Assembly: GCA_934119955.1 (NCBI GenBank)
Contig: CAKOSZ010000013.1
Span: forward strand, 1-25,787
Source of the DNA: an uncultured Bacilli bacterium
Lineage (GTDB): Bacteria > Bacillota_I > Bacilli_A > RF39 > UBA660
DNA: 25,787 bases
Reading direction: 5' to 3'
The position numbers were made by a program, and so were the translations under genes. This document shows positions 15,474-23,236 of the stretch, piece by piece. Positions within the stretch are counted from its first letter, which is position 1; each line of letters starts with the position of its first letter. Below the pieces are notes generated by a model, which saw nothing but the letters and a program-made list of their open reading frames with translations, ran no database searches and was not told where the DNA came from.

Positions 15474-17075
15474 TTAACCCTCTGTAGATACAGTACAAAC
15501 TAAGTTATCATTTTTAATAATAGATACTGTATTATCAAAAGCATCACAATACAAAGTTGTTACACTATCTGGTATAGTTACAGAAATAATATTATTATTA
15601 TTAAATGCAATAGTATCAATCGCCTCTAATTTTGATGGTTCTTCAAAAATTACTCTTGCTAATTGATTATTTTGAAAAGCGCCTAATCCTATTTCTGTTA
15701 CATTGTTTGGTATCTCTATACTTGTTAATTGATTATCAGAAAATGCTCCAGAATTTATTATCGTTACGTTTGATGGTATTTCAATACTTGTTAATTGATT
15801 ATTTTTAAATGATAAAAAACCTATTTCTTTTACACTATTTGGTATTATAATATTTGTTAATTTATTATTTGTAAAAGTTTCCATACTTATATACCTTATA
15901 TTATTTGATAGTATAGCACTAACTAATTGATTATTTTTAAAGGTAGAACTTCCTATTGATACTACACTATTTGGAATTACAATACTTGTTAACTGATTAT
16001 CTTTAAAAGCATTGCTTTCTATTGTTGTTACGCTATCCGACAATACTAAACTTAATAAGTTTTTCTTTTCAAACGAGCCTACTAAGTCATCAACTGTTGT
16101 ACCACCATTATTTCCTATAATAGTAACTGGATAACCATTAATTGTACTTGGTATTACAACATCAGTTCCGCATGTTGCATCATAATCAATTATTTTAGTT
16201 ACAAAACCTGAAGAAATAATTATATTATTATTTTCAAAATATGATAGCTGATCACTACTAAACCAATTATTATCTAAAATAGACTGAAAGGTATCACCAC
16301 CACCATTTGTTCCTGTTCCTTTACAAAATGCCTCTGGTGTTTCACCATCATTCCAAGTCCAATTTAAATTTGTAAAATAAGTTGTACATTTATTTAATTC
16401 CTCAGTTGTCATATTGCTATTAACTTGATAAGCTTTAATAGTTTCAGTAGTAAAACATGATTCATCTGTTGTAAGTATTTTTTCATTAAAGTCACCCGCT
16501 ACATCTACTTTTATACTAGCAAATACATTCTTCCACTCATCTGTTGTGTAATCTTGATTAACATTACCAATAACTGTATTGTTTGATATCCACATATAAA
16601 GTCTATAAGTAATACTAACTTCACTTGTAGTATTCTTGTTTATGGTATTAACCCATATTCTTTTATTTGTTAAATCCCCATAACTTCTTCCATCAAATAC
16701 AGTTGTTGTCGTTCCATTTTTAGTTTCTGTTAAAGTAAATTTTAATAAATTATCTTTTATTCTTGTTTTTCCAGATACAACATCTCCATGTTTTAAGATT
16801 ATTTCATACCAGATATCTTTATTAGTTGTTGTGTTCTTTCCATCAATTGTAAACTCAAAGAAACTAGTTGCATCATAGGTTTCACTTGGCATTACATTTG
16901 CTAAATTAATTGATTTATTACCATTTGCATAGTGCATATACACATCCCCTACTACAAGGCTTGAATTTTGTCCTGTTTTACTCATTGAAAACACAGCATA
17001 GGTTAAACTAATAGTTAAGATTAATACTCCTAGTATTATACTAGTAATTAAAATAGTTTTCTTGTTATTTTTCAT
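15474..17075 (-). CDS. SipW-type signal-peptide surface protein with BspA-like leucine-rich repeats
   Basis: A secreted protein of 533 residues. The N-terminus (hydrophobic stretch, then YAVFSMSKTGQNSSLVVGD) and the following roughly 195 residues match the TasA/camelysin-like domain of the 671-aa protein, for example TRIKDNLLKF and GNVNQDYT. A Cys-containing linker follows (about 200-330). From about 335 to 520 come tandem LRR_5/BspA-type repeats of the form NNQLTSIEIPNSVTEIG.GAF. Such proteins mediate adhesion or fibre building on surfaces in other bacteria; the role here is inferred. No C-terminal anchor is visible. As for the 671-aa gene, the leader carries a promoter, an ORF with a simple repeat, and a terminator-like hairpin immediately before the GGAG site and ATG. 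Confidence 0.88.
   Translation of the reverse strand: MKNNKKTILITSIILGVLILTISLTYAVFSMSKTGQNSSLVVGDVYMHYANGNKSINLANVMPSETYDATSFFEFTIDGKNTTTNKDIWYEIILKHGDVVSGKTRIKDNLLKFTLTETKNGTTTTVFDGRSYGDLTNKRIWVNTINKNTTSEVSITYRLYMWISNNTVIGNVNQDYTTDEWKNVFASIKVDVAGDFNEKILTTDESCFTTETIKAYQVNSNMTTEELNKCTTYFTNLNWTWNDGETPEAFCKGTGTNGGGDTFQSILDNNWFSSDQLSYFENNNIIISSGFVTKIIDYDATCGTDVVIPSTINGYPVTIIGNNGGTTVDDLVGSFEKKNLLSLVLSDSVTTIESNAFKDNQLTSIVIPNSVVSIGSSTFKNNQLVSAILSNNIRYISMETFTNNKLTNIIIPNSVKEIGFLSFKNNQLTSIEIPSNVTIINSGAFSDNQLTSIEIPNNVTEIGLGAFQNNQLARVIFEEPSKLEAIDTIAFNNNNIISVTIPDSVTTLYCDAFDNTVSIIKNDNLVCTVSTEG
15655..16050. repeat. 66-bp tandem repeats encoding leucine-rich repeat units
   Basis: The string cttgttaattgatta or a close variant recurs at 15655, 15721, 15787, 15853, 15919 and 15985, an exact 66-base period encoding 22-residue units (NQLTSIEIP...AF..). 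The nucleotide similarity is high enough to allow repeat gain or loss by recombination. Confidence 0.9.
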
Positions 17076-17096
17076 AAATACTCCTTTTCTTTCATT

Positions 17097-17144
17097 AAAA
17101 AAACATGATTAAAATTATAGATATTCTCTATATTCTAATCATGT
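17097..17144 (-). promoter_or_regulatory. Terminator-like attenuator hairpin upstream of the LRR gene
   Basis: On the minus strand 17144-17128 pairs with 17120-17103: a 9-pair perfect base starting ACATGATTA, then an AT-rich upper stem with one bulge and a 7-base loop. Seven U follow (17103-17097). The structural ATG at 17075 is about 20 bases further on, with the GGAG site between and no room for a promoter. A TGA (17141-17139) in the 5' arm is the stop of one leader-ORF frame. The layout matches the hairpin at 12723-12770. Confidence 0.85.
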
Positions 17145-17170
17145 AATATTAAATGATTTTGTATTTTTAA

Positions 17171-17254
17171 TTAAAGAAATTTCTCGTGATATATATATAT
17201 ATATATATAGTTGTATAAGGGTTTCATTACGTTAATTTGTTCATATATACTCAT
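17171..17254 (-). CDS. Leader ORF with TA10 slippage tract
   Basis: A 27-codon ORF starts at ATG 17254 after an AAAGG site (spacing about 12, longer than ideal). Its middle is the TA repeat, read as alternating Tyr and Ile, and with the present repeat it stops at TAA 17173-17171. Losing one TA unit (or gaining two) shifts the frame so that the ORF runs to 37 codons and stops at TGA 17141-17139 inside the attenuator hairpin. Gaining one unit gives a stop at 17169-17167. It is the counterpart of the G10 leader ORF but shares no peptide sequence with it. Confidence 0.65.
   Translation of the reverse strand: MSIYEQINVMKPLYNYIYIYIYHEKFL
17189..17209. repeat. Dinucleotide AT/TA repeat (ten units plus one base)
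   Basis: An uninterrupted 21-base alternating AT tract lies within the short leader ORF. Tracts of this type (for example in the Haemophilus hif promoter) change length by slipped-strand mispairing; here it sits in translated leader sequence rather than between promoter hexamers. Confidence 0.95.
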
Positions 17255-17281
17255 ATATATCACTTACCTTTCTATACTTAG

Positions 17282-17309
17282 ATTATATCAAATATTTTTT
17301 AATTTGCAA
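17282..17309 (-). promoter_or_regulatory. Promoter of the LRR gene leader
   Basis: On the minus strand TTGCAA (17309-17304), 16 bases, TATAAT (17287-17282), with TGA before the -10 (extended -10). It lies just downstream of the fic stop codon and upstream of the leader ORF. Confidence 0.78.
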
Positions 17310-17325
17310 ATTATTTTTTTAGATT

Positions 17326-17988
17326 TTAAATATTTATTCCATCTATACTAGTTTGATAAATCCAATTTTTTAAATCTTTATTATCTCCTGTCTCATAGAA
17401 TTTAATTAGTTTTTCAAAGAAAATAGGTTGATTTTCAACAGATATTGTTATAATACCACAACCATTATCTATCATTATTTTATTAGCAAATAGCATCGCT
17501 ACTCTTTTATTGCCATCAATAAACATTTGTCTTCTCATAATCCATAACATAACTTCTATTGCTATTTCAGTTTTGCTTTTTTCTGTTTGTTCCATCAACT
17601 CTTTTAATTCTTCTTTGATTTGACTTTCAACTAAAAACATAGGTCTCCAAGATGTTCCTCCTATATTAACCGGAGTTGTTCTTAGTTTACCTAAATTATC
17701 ATCTAAAACTAATTTGTCACATACTAATTTATGTAAATGGCATAAAACTTTAAAATCATAACTTAGATTATCTTTTAAAATATAATCCCAAGCATATTTT
17801 AAATTATTAACTGTTATTACTTCTAAAACGGTTAAACCATTTATTATTCCTTGATCATAAATTACTTGGGTTTTGGGATAAGAAATTTTAATTCCTTCTA
17901 AATTAGCACTTTTCCAAATATAATCTACTATATTTCGTCTAGCAATAAAAATATTTTTTTCTCTTGTTAAATTAAATTTATTATTCAT
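17326..17988 (-). CDS. Fic-domain protein with N-terminal inhibitory motif and His-to-Gln catalytic motif
   Basis: Fic proteins usually transfer AMP or another nucleotide moiety to Ser/Thr/Tyr of targets. The core motif here is Q-x-F-x-D-G-N-K-R at residues 154-162 (QMFIDGNKR), so the catalytic His of HxFx(D/E)GN(G/K)R is Gln. The codon is CAA and unambiguous. An (S/T)xxxE(G/N) inhibitory motif, SANLEG, lies at residues 27-32, as in self-inhibited class II Fic proteins. The rest of the helical fold is present and the 220-residue length is normal. I recall similar RxQxFxDGNKR Fic proteins in other Firmicutes, so this may be a subfamily rather than a private mutation; that needs a search. It is monocistronic with its own promoter and has no clear antitoxin partner next to it. 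Confidence 0.88.
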   Translation of the reverse strand: MNNKFNLTREKNIFIARRNIVDYIWKSANLEGIKISYPKTQVIYDQGIINGLTVLEVITVNNLKYAWDYILKDNLSYDFKVLCHLHKLVCDKLVLDDNLGKLRTTPVNIGGTSWRPMFLVESQIKEELKELMEQTEKSKTEIAIEVMLWIMRRQMFIDGNKRVAMLFANKIMIDNGCGIITISVENQPIFFEKLIKFYETGDNKDLKNWIYQTSIDGINI

Positions 17989-18012
17989 AGTTATTCTTCC
18001 TTTATTAATTTT

Positions 18013-18041
18013 ATTATAATTAGTATAGTTTAGTTTGTCTA
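18013..18041 (-). promoter_or_regulatory. Promoter of the fic gene
   Basis: On the minus strand TAGACA (18041-18036), 17 bases, TATAAT (18018-18013), about 25 bases before the AAGGAAG ribosome site and ATG. Confidence 0.75.
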
Positions 18042-18064
18042 TTTTTATCTTAAAATATCATATA

Positions 18065-18098
18065 AAAAAAGCAATTTAACTTTTTAAATCACTTTTTT
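18065..18098 (-). terminator. Intrinsic terminator of the eleven-gene envelope operon
   Basis: Bases 18065-18079 pair with 18084-18098 over 15 positions with two G-U pairs on the minus strand, with U-runs at the outer edge. It overlaps the stop codon of the last ABC permease. Confidence 0.75.
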
Positions 18099-19233
18099 AA
18101 CCAACTATTTGTTTTTTCCTTGAAACAACATTATTTAAAATAATAAATAGAATAGATATACCAAGTAAGATTATACTATTAAATATAACTGGTTTTATGT
18201 TTATTAAATTAACTACTTCCATTTTAGATAAGATATCATTTGAATTAATATAATAATAACTTGGTAAGATATGAGCAATTTTTAAGACAGTATCTGGTAA
18301 ATACTCAGTTGGAATAAAAGCCCCACAAAGGAAAGCTTGTCCAAGTGCAAAAACATTTACTATACCACTAATAGCATTTTTATTATTTATTACACTACTT
18401 ATAAATAAAGCAATTGTTAAGGCTACAAAAGAAAATATTAAAGTGTTTCCTAAATAAATTATTCCTTTTAGATTAAGTATTTCACTTTTAAATATTATTA
18501 CTCCTAAAATACTATATAAAAGCCAGATTAAAAATACATACATAAAACTTGAATATAAAAGTAATTTATTATGTTCTTGATAGTTAGTACTACTTATTAT
18601 TATTCTTTTATTAACATTTTTTTCTTTAAAACTTGTTAAAACTAAACAAATTATATAAATAACAACAGCCATGATACTATAACTTGCAAAGTTAAAATAC
18701 CTAGATATTCTTGATTGTTCCTTAGTATCTATCTTTGAAACTGTTTTAACATTAACACTACTTTGTAAACTATTATTAATTTTAGATATTATAGTATTTA
18801 TATTATTATAGTTTTTCGTATAAATTTTTTCACTTTCTAAATATCTTTTTAATATTTCTTCACTTAAAGCCCCTTCATAAGTATTAGTTGATTTAATTTT
18901 TAAAGTAATATCTTCTTGATTTAATCTTTTCTCTTGATAATTTCTTGGAATATAAATAACATATACAACATCTCTAAAAAATAAAGCATCATCAATATCA
19001 CTTTCTTTAATACTTCTTAAATCTGTATTTTTTTTCATATAGTTAACTAAATTATTACTTAGTTTACTATTATCTTCATCTATTATAACAACATCTGGTT
19101 TGGTTTCTATAAAACTAGTAGTTTCTTTGGTATTTAAATTAGTAACTCCAAATACTAAAAGCATCATAGTATATAAAATAATTGTTCCTTTATATTTATT
19201 TACTATTTTTAAAAATGTTTTAAATACTGTCAT
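18097..19233 (-). CDS. ABC-2 type permease subunit (second of pair)
   Basis: Integral membrane half of an ABC-2 exporter: one N-terminal helix (about residues 15-33), a large extracytoplasmic region (about 35-175), then roughly five membrane helices to a basic C-terminus. The pattern GAFIPTEYLPDTVLKIAHILP is typical of the ABC-2 family. It overlaps the 3' end of the other permease by 14 bases and is the last gene of the operon. Partner: the ATPase at 20341-21276 and the permease at 19220-20341. Substrate unknown. Confidence 0.87.
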   Translation of the reverse strand: MTVFKTFLKIVNKYKGTIILYTMMLLVFGVTNLNTKETTSFIETKPDVVIIDEDNSKLSNNLVNYMKKNTDLRSIKESDIDDALFFRDVVYVIYIPRNYQEKRLNQEDITLKIKSTNTYEGALSEEILKRYLESEKIYTKNYNNINTIISKINNSLQSSVNVKTVSKIDTKEQSRISRYFNFASYSIMAVVIYIICLVLTSFKEKNVNKRIIISSTNYQEHNKLLLYSSFMYVFLIWLLYSILGVIIFKSEILNLKGIIYLGNTLIFSFVALTIALFISSVINNKNAISGIVNVFALGQAFLCGAFIPTEYLPDTVLKIAHILPSYYYINSNDILSKMEVVNLINIKPVIFNSIILLGISILFIILNNVVSRKKQIVG

Positions 19234-20341
19234 ATTTCCTCCTCAAACTTAAAATAGATAAAACTATTAAAATTAAAGAAAATATTAATAAACTTAAAAT
19301 ATTAAAATTAAATCTATCTAAGGTATTATAATAATATAAAGAATAAAAACCATCTGTTATCATATTAGCAGGATTTATTAAATTTAAAAATCTCACATTT
19401 TTATCTATTACATATTTCATGGTAATACCCATCATTCCTGATAGGAAACAAAAAATCATTGTAATTGCAATTAAAATACCAGTTTTAGCATTTTCATTAG
19501 TATTTAAGCATGATCCGATAAATAAACCAAAAGATAACCCTGCAATTGATGAGATAAATGATAACTCCAAAACTCTTAAAGTATTATTACCAAAATCTAC
19601 TTTTATAACTAAGACTAAGAATATTAAAAGTATTCCTATTCCTAGTAATTGAATTAATAAACTAGCAAGTAAATCTCCTATAATCATAATAGATTTTTTA
19701 ATAGGTGAAACACTTACTAAATAACCAGATGGTTTTATCTTAGGTAATTTATAATTAATAATTGTCATGGAAATCAAGGCTCCATACAAGGCTGACATAG
19801 CAATTAAAGTATAATATTCTATCATAGTATAACTTAAATTATTACTAGATGTGTTTTCTAATTTAATATCACTTGCAAGTAAATTATTTATTTCTAAATA
19901 ATTATTTTCTTGTATTAAATCATTTATTATTTTTTTATTTGTATTTATTTTATTAATAACATTTAAAACAATTGTTTCATTTACCCCACTTTGATTAACA
20001 ACTAAATCTTCTTTACTAAAATCAATATAAGCAGATATTTTTTTCTCATCTAATAATTTTCTGGCATCTAATTCATTTAAATACTTAATATTAAACATGT
20101 AATTATTACTATTTTTATTTCCTAAATCTTTAAAAACTTCTTTATAAACTAAATCATTTCTAAATACCTCGTTATCAACAATAGCAATATCTATTACTTT
20201 AAAAGTTTCTTGTTTTTCAATATTAGAAAAAGCCATTTTAAAGAATAATCCAAGAACCAAAGGAAAAAGAAAAGTCCAAAATAGAAGTGCTTTATTTCTT
20301 ATTAAAATTTTTAAAGAATACTTAAAATTATGGAAAAACAT
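19220..20341 (-). CDS. ABC-2 type permease subunit (first of pair)
   Basis: 373-residue ABC-2 membrane protein with N-terminal LLFWTFLFPLVLGLFFKMAF, a long extracytoplasmic loop (about 45-165) and a C-terminal block of about five helices; the SGMMGI and INPANMITDGFYSLYYY segments are typical of the family. Its ATG shares one base with the stop of the ATPase gene (TAATG) and its end overlaps the next permease, so all three subunits are translationally coupled. Probably forms a heterodimeric pore with its neighbour; drug, lipid or peptide export is possible but not shown. Confidence 0.88.
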   Translation of the reverse strand: MFFHNFKYSLKILIRNKALLFWTFLFPLVLGLFFKMAFSNIEKQETFKVIDIAIVDNEVFRNDLVYKEVFKDLGNKNSNNYMFNIKYLNELDARKLLDEKKISAYIDFSKEDLVVNQSGVNETIVLNVINKINTNKKIINDLIQENNYLEINNLLASDIKLENTSSNNLSYTMIEYYTLIAMSALYGALISMTIINYKLPKIKPSGYLVSVSPIKKSIMIIGDLLASLLIQLLGIGILLIFLVLVIKVDFGNNTLRVLELSFISSIAGLSFGLFIGSCLNTNENAKTGILIAITMIFCFLSGMMGITMKYVIDKNVRFLNLINPANMITDGFYSLYYYNTLDRFNFNILSLLIFSLILIVLSILSLRRKYDSI

Positions 20342-21276
20342 TAGTCTCTTAATTCCTTTCCTGTTAGTTCTAAGAAAACATCATTTAAAGTAGGACGTTC
20401 AGCAAATATTCTGTTGTATTTAATTTTATTAGTTTTTAAATAATCAATTAATTCTTCTATATTGTTTTCTCCTTTTTGATAAGTTAAAATAACTGTATTT
20501 AAATTAGTATTTAAATCATAGACATTTTTAATATTTTTTAAATCATTTATAATATTATCATTTATTTTATCAAACTCAATAGTTATTTTCTCTTCAATTT
20601 TAGTTAATTTCTTTAATTCATCACTTGTACCCTCAGCAAGTATTTTTCCTTTATCTAAAATAATAATTCGATCACATAATATTTCTACTTCTTCCATGTA
20701 ATGGGTTGTATAAATAATAGTCGCTCCCTCATCTCTTAGTTTTTTAATTCCATCTAAAATATTATTTCTACTTTGAGGATCAACAGCAACCGTTGGTTCA
20801 TCTAAAAATATTATCTTTGGTTTATGGGAAACTCCACAAGCAATATTAAGTCGTCTTAATAATCCTCCTGATAATTGTTTAGGATAAAATTTCATAAATT
20901 CTTTTAACCCAACAAGGTTAATAGCATCCATTACATATTTTTTTCTTTTTTTATCATCACTTATATAAAGACCACAGAAATAATCAATATTTTCATAAAC
21001 AGTTAACTCTTGAAAAACTGATACCTCTTGAAATATTACTCCTATTTCTCTTTTTAAATCATATGAAGTAGGAGTTATTTCTTTATCCATAACTTTAATA
21101 CTTCCTTCATGTTTTAAAAGAGATAATATACAATTAATAGTTGTAGTTTTCCCCGATCCATTAGGTCCTAAAAGTCCTAATATTTCTCCTTTATAAACTG
21201 AAAAACTAATATCATTAACTGCCACTAAATTTTTATATTTTTTAATTAAATTTTTAACTTCAATAATTTTTTCCAT
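20341..21276 (-). CDS. ABC transporter ATP-binding protein (ABC-2 exporter)
   Basis: Cytoplasmic ATPase with Walker A GPNGSGKTTT, Q-loop (GVIFQEVS), signature LSGGLLRR, Walker B KIIFLDEPT and H-loop YTTHYMEE. A C-terminal extension of about 90 residues after the nucleotide-binding domain ends in RPTLNDVFLELTGKELR, as in DrrA/CcmA-type exporters. I place the start at ATG 21276 with an AGAAAGG site, giving 311 residues and no overlap with the VanZ gene; the longer frame to 21324 would add 16 residues unlike the family. Together with the two following permeases it forms a complete ABC-2 exporter. Confidence 0.95.
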   Translation of the reverse strand: MEKIIEVKNLIKKYKNLVAVNDISFSVYKGEILGLLGPNGSGKTTTINCILSLLKHEGSIKVMDKEITPTSYDLKREIGVIFQEVSVFQELTVYENIDYFCGLYISDDKKRKKYVMDAINLVGLKEFMKFYPKQLSGGLLRRLNIACGVSHKPKIIFLDEPTVAVDPQSRNNILDGIKKLRDEGATIIYTTHYMEEVEILCDRIIILDKGKILAEGTSDELKKLTKIEEKITIEFDKINDNIINDLKNIKNVYDLNTNLNTVILTYQKGENNIEELIDYLKTNKIKYNRIFAERPTLNDVFLELTGKELRD

Positions 21277-21286
21277 ATAATCCTTT

Positions 21287-22099
21287 CTAAAAACCCCATT
21301 TAATTGATTTAATAATAACTTCAATTATAAATAAAATTGGTATTATACTAGTTATAATAATTAAACTAAGTTTTTTCTTATCATTTAAATTAAAATCTTG
21401 ATAAAATATATTTTTTATTTTTAAAACTAAATTCTTAAATACTAGAATAAAAATAATAGATCCTCCTGTATTTAAAATAATATCATCTATATCAAATGAA
21501 CCAGTATTTGTTAATACTTGCATTAATTCTACCCCTAAAACTATTAAGAAAATAATACTTATTTCTTTAAAGATATTTTTCTTTTTATCCTTGATAATTA
21601 AAAGAAATGATAAAGGGATAAGCATAACTAAATTACCTAAAATATTTAAATACTTAGTTCTTGTTAAAACATTACTTTTTAAATAATTCTTAATACTTTT
21701 AAAAGGAATAAGATTACCACCTTTTAAATATTTAATATTACTAAGTTTAAAAGACATATCCACTCTTTTAATAACCATAGTTATACTAAATAAAAGAATT
21801 AAATAAAAAATTATATAACAAATAATATTTTTATTATAAGTTTTTAAATTATTTTTATATATTCCATAACTAAATAAAAGAAAAAATAAAGAAATAAATA
21901 AAATAATTGCTTTTAAATAAGTCATATTAAATAAAAACTTAGTTCTTGGATTAAATAAAACAAATAAATAACTTATAAAAAAAGATATAAGTAAATATTT
22001 TAAATAACTTTTAATATTTATTTTTTTTAAAATTAAGTTTATAGTAAATACTAAAATAATTAAGAATATAATAAGTAAATAAATTTTATAATTATTCAT
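21287..22099 (-). CDS. VanZ-like family membrane protein
   Basis: 270 residues with about seven hydrophobic helices. The C-terminal half has the VanZ features: NLIPFKSI, then NILGNLVMLIPLSFLL, then a helix with GVELMQVL and FDIDDIILNTGG. VanZ relatives are linked to glycopeptide (teicoplanin) tolerance and other envelope phenotypes, by a mechanism that is not settled. The N-terminal about 100 residues add extra helices. It overlaps the upstream 159-aa gene by eight bases and ends ten bases before the ABC ATPase ATG. Confidence 0.88.
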   Translation of the reverse strand: MNNYKIYLLIIFLIILVFTINLILKKINIKSYLKYLLISFFISYLFVLFNPRTKFLFNMTYLKAIILFISLFFLLFSYGIYKNNLKTYNKNIICYIIFYLILLFSITMVIKRVDMSFKLSNIKYLKGGNLIPFKSIKNYLKSNVLTRTKYLNILGNLVMLIPLSFLLIIKDKKKNIFKEISIIFLIVLGVELMQVLTNTGSFDIDDIILNTGGSIIFILVFKNLVLKIKNIFYQDFNLNDKKKLSLIIITSIIPILFIIEVIIKSIKWGF

Positions 22100-22571
22100 G
22101 AATACCTCTATTTCTAATTAGAAAATAAGTAATTGGTCTTATTATTCCTAAGGTAAATACATTAATAATTGTTATAATATCTACATATTTTTTTAGATAT
22201 TTTTTAATTATTAAATGACTCATAACAGTATTTAAAATAAAACTTAGAATTAAAAGAATAATAATACTAATAAATATTAAGGTATCATAGTTAGTAGTAA
22301 TTGTTAAAGATAAAACAAGAAATATAAGTAAAAGTAAATCAGTTAAGAAAATACCAAAACCTAGTTTATTTTCATGAAAAGTTTTTCCAAGTATTATTTT
22401 ATTATAAATAGGAATAAAGGCTAATTTAGATTTACTTACTTTATAAATAAAGATACTTTCAAATATATAGTCATTTAATAGGTAAATGGTTAAACAAACT
22501 AAAAACAAAATCCATAAAATGTAGATTGAGGTTAGAAAACCTATTAAGACTAACACACTAATTCCTCCCAT
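22092..22571 (-). CDS. Polytopic membrane protein of unknown function
   Basis: 159 residues with about four membrane helices. The segment SKSKLAFIPIYNKIILGKTF, placed between helices, resembles small membrane families that carry an 'IPIYN' motif (DUF5684-like), but I cannot assign it with confidence. Its start follows the LiaF-like stop by two bases and its end overlaps VanZ, so it belongs to the envelope operon. Confidence 0.65.
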   Translation of the reverse strand: MGGISVLVLIGFLTSIYILWILFLVCLTIYLLNDYIFESIFIYKVSKSKLAFIPIYNKIILGKTFHENKLGFGIFLTDLLLLIFLVLSLTITTNYDTLIFISIIILLILSFILNTVMSHLIIKKYLKKYVDIITIINVFTLGIIRPITYFLIRNRGIHE

Positions 22572-22573
22572 AA

Positions 22574-23236
22574 CTATTCATGTTTTACATCAATGCCACC
22601 AAAGACACAAGTTGCATTTATATAAATAACTGGTTTTTCTTTTTCGTTTGCTTTTAATTTCTTAGTTTCAACACCACCAAAAATTGCAAATGGTTTTACT
22701 TTAACTTTCACGTTTTCTGGTACTAATATATCAATTCCTCCAAAGAAAGCTGAGGCATCTATATAAACATCTTCTTTGATAATAGAATTTCTTAAATCAC
22801 ATTTAAGTCCTCCAAAAAGTGCTGTTAATTCAAGTCTTTCTAGTTTTTCTTTACTATAATTAATTGTTTGACCTGAGAAAATGGCTAAATACTCATTATC
22901 TTCATTTATCTTTTTTTTCTTATCATCATATTTCTTTCTACATATTAAAGATACTCCAATAATAACAAAAATAATTGGTAAAAGTAATTTTAATATTAAA
23001 GTAAAATCAATTATATCAAGAGATGCAAGTAATAAAAAACATCCTATTAAAAGTCCTATGAAATTACTAGTTTTATCAATATCTGTTATTAATCCTATAA
23101 ATGAAGGAATAATTATAAATAAAGTCCACCACCCACTAAAAAAGATATTAAACTTTATTATTTCTAAACTATTAAGTCCTAGTAAAATACCAATAATTAT
23201 TAAAACCAATCCCCATAAAATATTTTTAATTTTCAT
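22574..23236 (-). CDS. LiaF-like membrane protein
   Basis: Four N-terminal membrane helices (about residues 4-95, glycine-rich GLVLIIIGILLGLNSLEII) followed by a cytosolic or wall-facing beta domain with the repeated FGG motif (ALFGGLKCDL, AFFGGIDILVP, AIFGGVE, CVFGGIDV). This is the LiaF / 'cell wall-active antibiotics response' C-terminal pattern. LiaF inhibits the LiaRS envelope-stress system in Bacillus, but no LiaRS pair is seen here; a TetR gene precedes it instead. I place the start at ATG 23236, with AAAGGAG before it; this ATG overlaps the TetR stop as ATGA. The longer frame would add seven residues. Confidence 0.85.
   Translation of the reverse strand: MKIKNILWGLVLIIIGILLGLNSLEIIKFNIFFSGWWTLFIIIPSFIGLITDIDKTSNFIGLLIGCFLLLASLDIIDFTLILKLLLPIIFVIIGVSLICRKKYDDKKKKINEDNEYLAIFSGQTINYSKEKLERLELTALFGGLKCDLRNSIIKEDVYIDASAFFGGIDILVPENVKVKVKPFAIFGGVETKKLKANEKEKPVIYINATCVFGGIDVKHE

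Noticed and set aside
15655..16050. CRISPR-like periodicity
   Set aside because: The 66-base period is in frame and encodes leucine-rich repeats; there are no unique spacers between identical repeats.
17182..17218. TA repeat as a Haemophilus-hif-like promoter spacer
   Set aside because: TATATA strings within the repeat could act as -10 boxes at any length, so spacing control is not convincing, and a strong extended -10 promoter lies upstream at 17282-17309.
19419..19652. Plus-strand open frame of 77 codons
   Set aside because: Antisense to the first ABC-2 permease gene; no ribosome site seen and no recognisable family.
23233..23235. Mycoplasma-type code with TGA read as Trp
   Set aside because: TGA ends the TetR gene exactly at the overlapping ATGA of the next gene, and Trp codons seen are TGG.
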